DNA of 54,643 nt from Candidatus Melainabacteria bacterium (GTDB lineage: Bacteria; Cyanobacteriota; Vampirovibrionia; Obscuribacterales; Obscuribacteraceae), in contig DAIDIP010000021.1 in NCBI GenBank assembly GCA_027451745.1, forward strand, positions 1-54,643, in the 5' to 3' direction. The notes below the pieces were generated by a model that saw only the letters and a list, made by a program, of their open reading frames with translations, did no database searches and was not told the DNA's origin. Below are positions 54,002 through 54,643 of this stretch, in pieces. Position 1 is the stretch's first letter; every line of letters begins with the position of its first letter. Position numbers and translations under genes: made by a program.

Positions 54002-54461
54002 ACTTTATCGAGAAACAATTCTCGATCATTATCATCATCCCCGTAATCGTGGTGTAATTGAAAAGCCTTCTACTTTAGTAGAAGGCGTCAACCCCTTATG
54101 TGGAGACGAGCTTACCCTTTATTTACAAGTGGAAGATAGCAAAATAAAAGACATCAAGCTAACTGCTAAAGGTTGTTCTATAAATACAGCTTCTGGCTCA
54201 ATGATGACAGACGCTGTGCTTGGACAGTCTATAGCAGAAGCGCAAAAAATTATTGACTCATTCAAACACATGATGCTTGAAAGCAGAGAAAAAGATGTTT
54301 CTTTGCCAGAAAATATGGAAGAACTAGAAGCGCTGCAAGGTGTAAAAAAATATCCTGTACGCATAAAATGTGCCATTTTACCCTGGAATACATTGACCCA
54401 AGCAATAAAAAATGTCAGCGCTAACAATAGCGAAAAAAGTACAAAAGTTGAAATGAGCTGA
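53985..54461 (+). CDS. sufU: SufU, zinc-dependent sulfurtransferase/scaffold
   Basis: 158 residues. Accepts sulfur from SufS by exchange at a zinc site. Ligands: C39 and D41 (NPLCGDEL), C64 (KGCSIN), C129 (IKCAILPW). The insertion between the second and third ligand typical of SufU (about 95-120) is present, which separates it from IscU. Cyanobacteria usually pair SufS with SufE, so SufU here resembles the Firmicutes/Actinobacteria set-up. Last recognised gene of the operon; overlaps sufS. Confidence 0.94.
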   Translation: MSLSDELYRETILDHYHHPRNRGVIEKPSTLVEGVNPLCGDELTLYLQVEDSKIKDIKLTAKGCSINTASGSMMTDAVLGQSIAEAQKIIDSFKHMMLESREKDVSLPENMEELEALQGVKKYPVRIKCAILPWNTLTQAIKNVSANNSEKSTKVEMS

Positions 54462-54596
54462 TAGTTCTGAAAAAATAAATATTTTGACTGCCGCTTCGGA
54501 TAGAGCGGAGCAAAATGTTCTTATTTTAAACTGAACTTTGGCAGATCTAGACCTATCCAATTGTCCTGATGGCCATTTTTAAACGCCTGTGCTATT

Positions 54597-54643
54597 CTCC
54601 AGTGATCTTTTTACTGGAGAGTGGTTGTGCTGCCGATTTCAGA
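54597..54643 (+). CDS. Possible start of next gene, with Shine-Dalgarno in a hairpin (partial)
   Basis: CTCCAGT (54597-54603) and ACTGGAG (54613-54619) form a hairpin, and the GGAG in its 3' arm is well spaced for GTG 54627. Only about five codons are visible before the window ends, so coding status is unproven. Confidence 0.25.

Overview
The window reads as chromosomal DNA of a diderm, non-photosynthetic relative of the Cyanobacteria, possibly of the Melainabacteria/Vampirovibrionia type. This is inference. It rests on a cyanobacterial-type SufR repressor divergent from a suf operon, on kdsA (Kdo synthesis, so an LPS outer membrane), and on an AT-rich housekeeping gene set. No photosynthesis gene, tRNA, rRNA or CRISPR array was recognised.

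Two kinds of genes are interleaved. The AT-rich backbone holds xpt, panC, an ilvC-like gene, coaX, mutL, hisS, tadA, dnaK, pxpA, kdsA, a GH57 branching enzyme, pyk and sufR/sufC-B-D-Rieske-S-U. It also holds two large secreted proteins with paired retropepsin-like domains, a GAF/HD-GYP protein overlapping a permease, a Nudix hydrolase, an ECF sigma factor, a TadG-like 1134-residue protein and two PIN-type toxin-antitoxin pairs. Set into its intergenic spaces are about ten strikingly GC-rich genes: two deaminases, a secreted EEP-family nuclease/phosphatase, three unknown proteins, csrA, a receiver-only protein, a four-helix membrane protein and two LRR proteins. Each GC-rich unit is a separate transcription unit closed by its own long-stem terminator.

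The main unexplained signal is a short dyad, TAGCGCA-N2-TGCGCTA and variants. It occurs almost only between genes. A copy or half-site lies roughly 290-450 bp upstream of the start codon of every GC-rich unit, outside an AT-rich leader. The best copies are at 28102-28117 and 37601-37616. The arrangement dyad, leader, GC-rich gene, terminator repeats across the window and looks like either a regulon or a gene-acquisition module.

Layout: 1-245 transposase fragment; 0.8-2.4 kb deaminases; 2.4-7.1 kb xpt, protease, panC, ilvC-like; 7.2-11.2 kb three GC-rich units; 11.3-15.3 kb LigD-PE domain, coaX, secreted protein, mutL; 15.8-20.5 kb csrA, peptidase, vapBC, hisS, membrane protein; 20.5-27.9 kb tadA, kinase, TadG-like protein, dnaK; 28.4-30.4 kb receiver, TA pair, unknown; 30.8-35.6 kb permease, HD-GYP, Nudix, metallopeptidase; 35.7-37.3 kb LRR pair; 37.7-44.1 kb pxpA, TPR protein, sigma factor, protease-TPR protein, kdsA; 44.4-47.5 kb GH57 and pyk; 47.6-54.5 kb suf locus, which contains an unexpected GC-rich 38-codon ORF between sufB and sufD.
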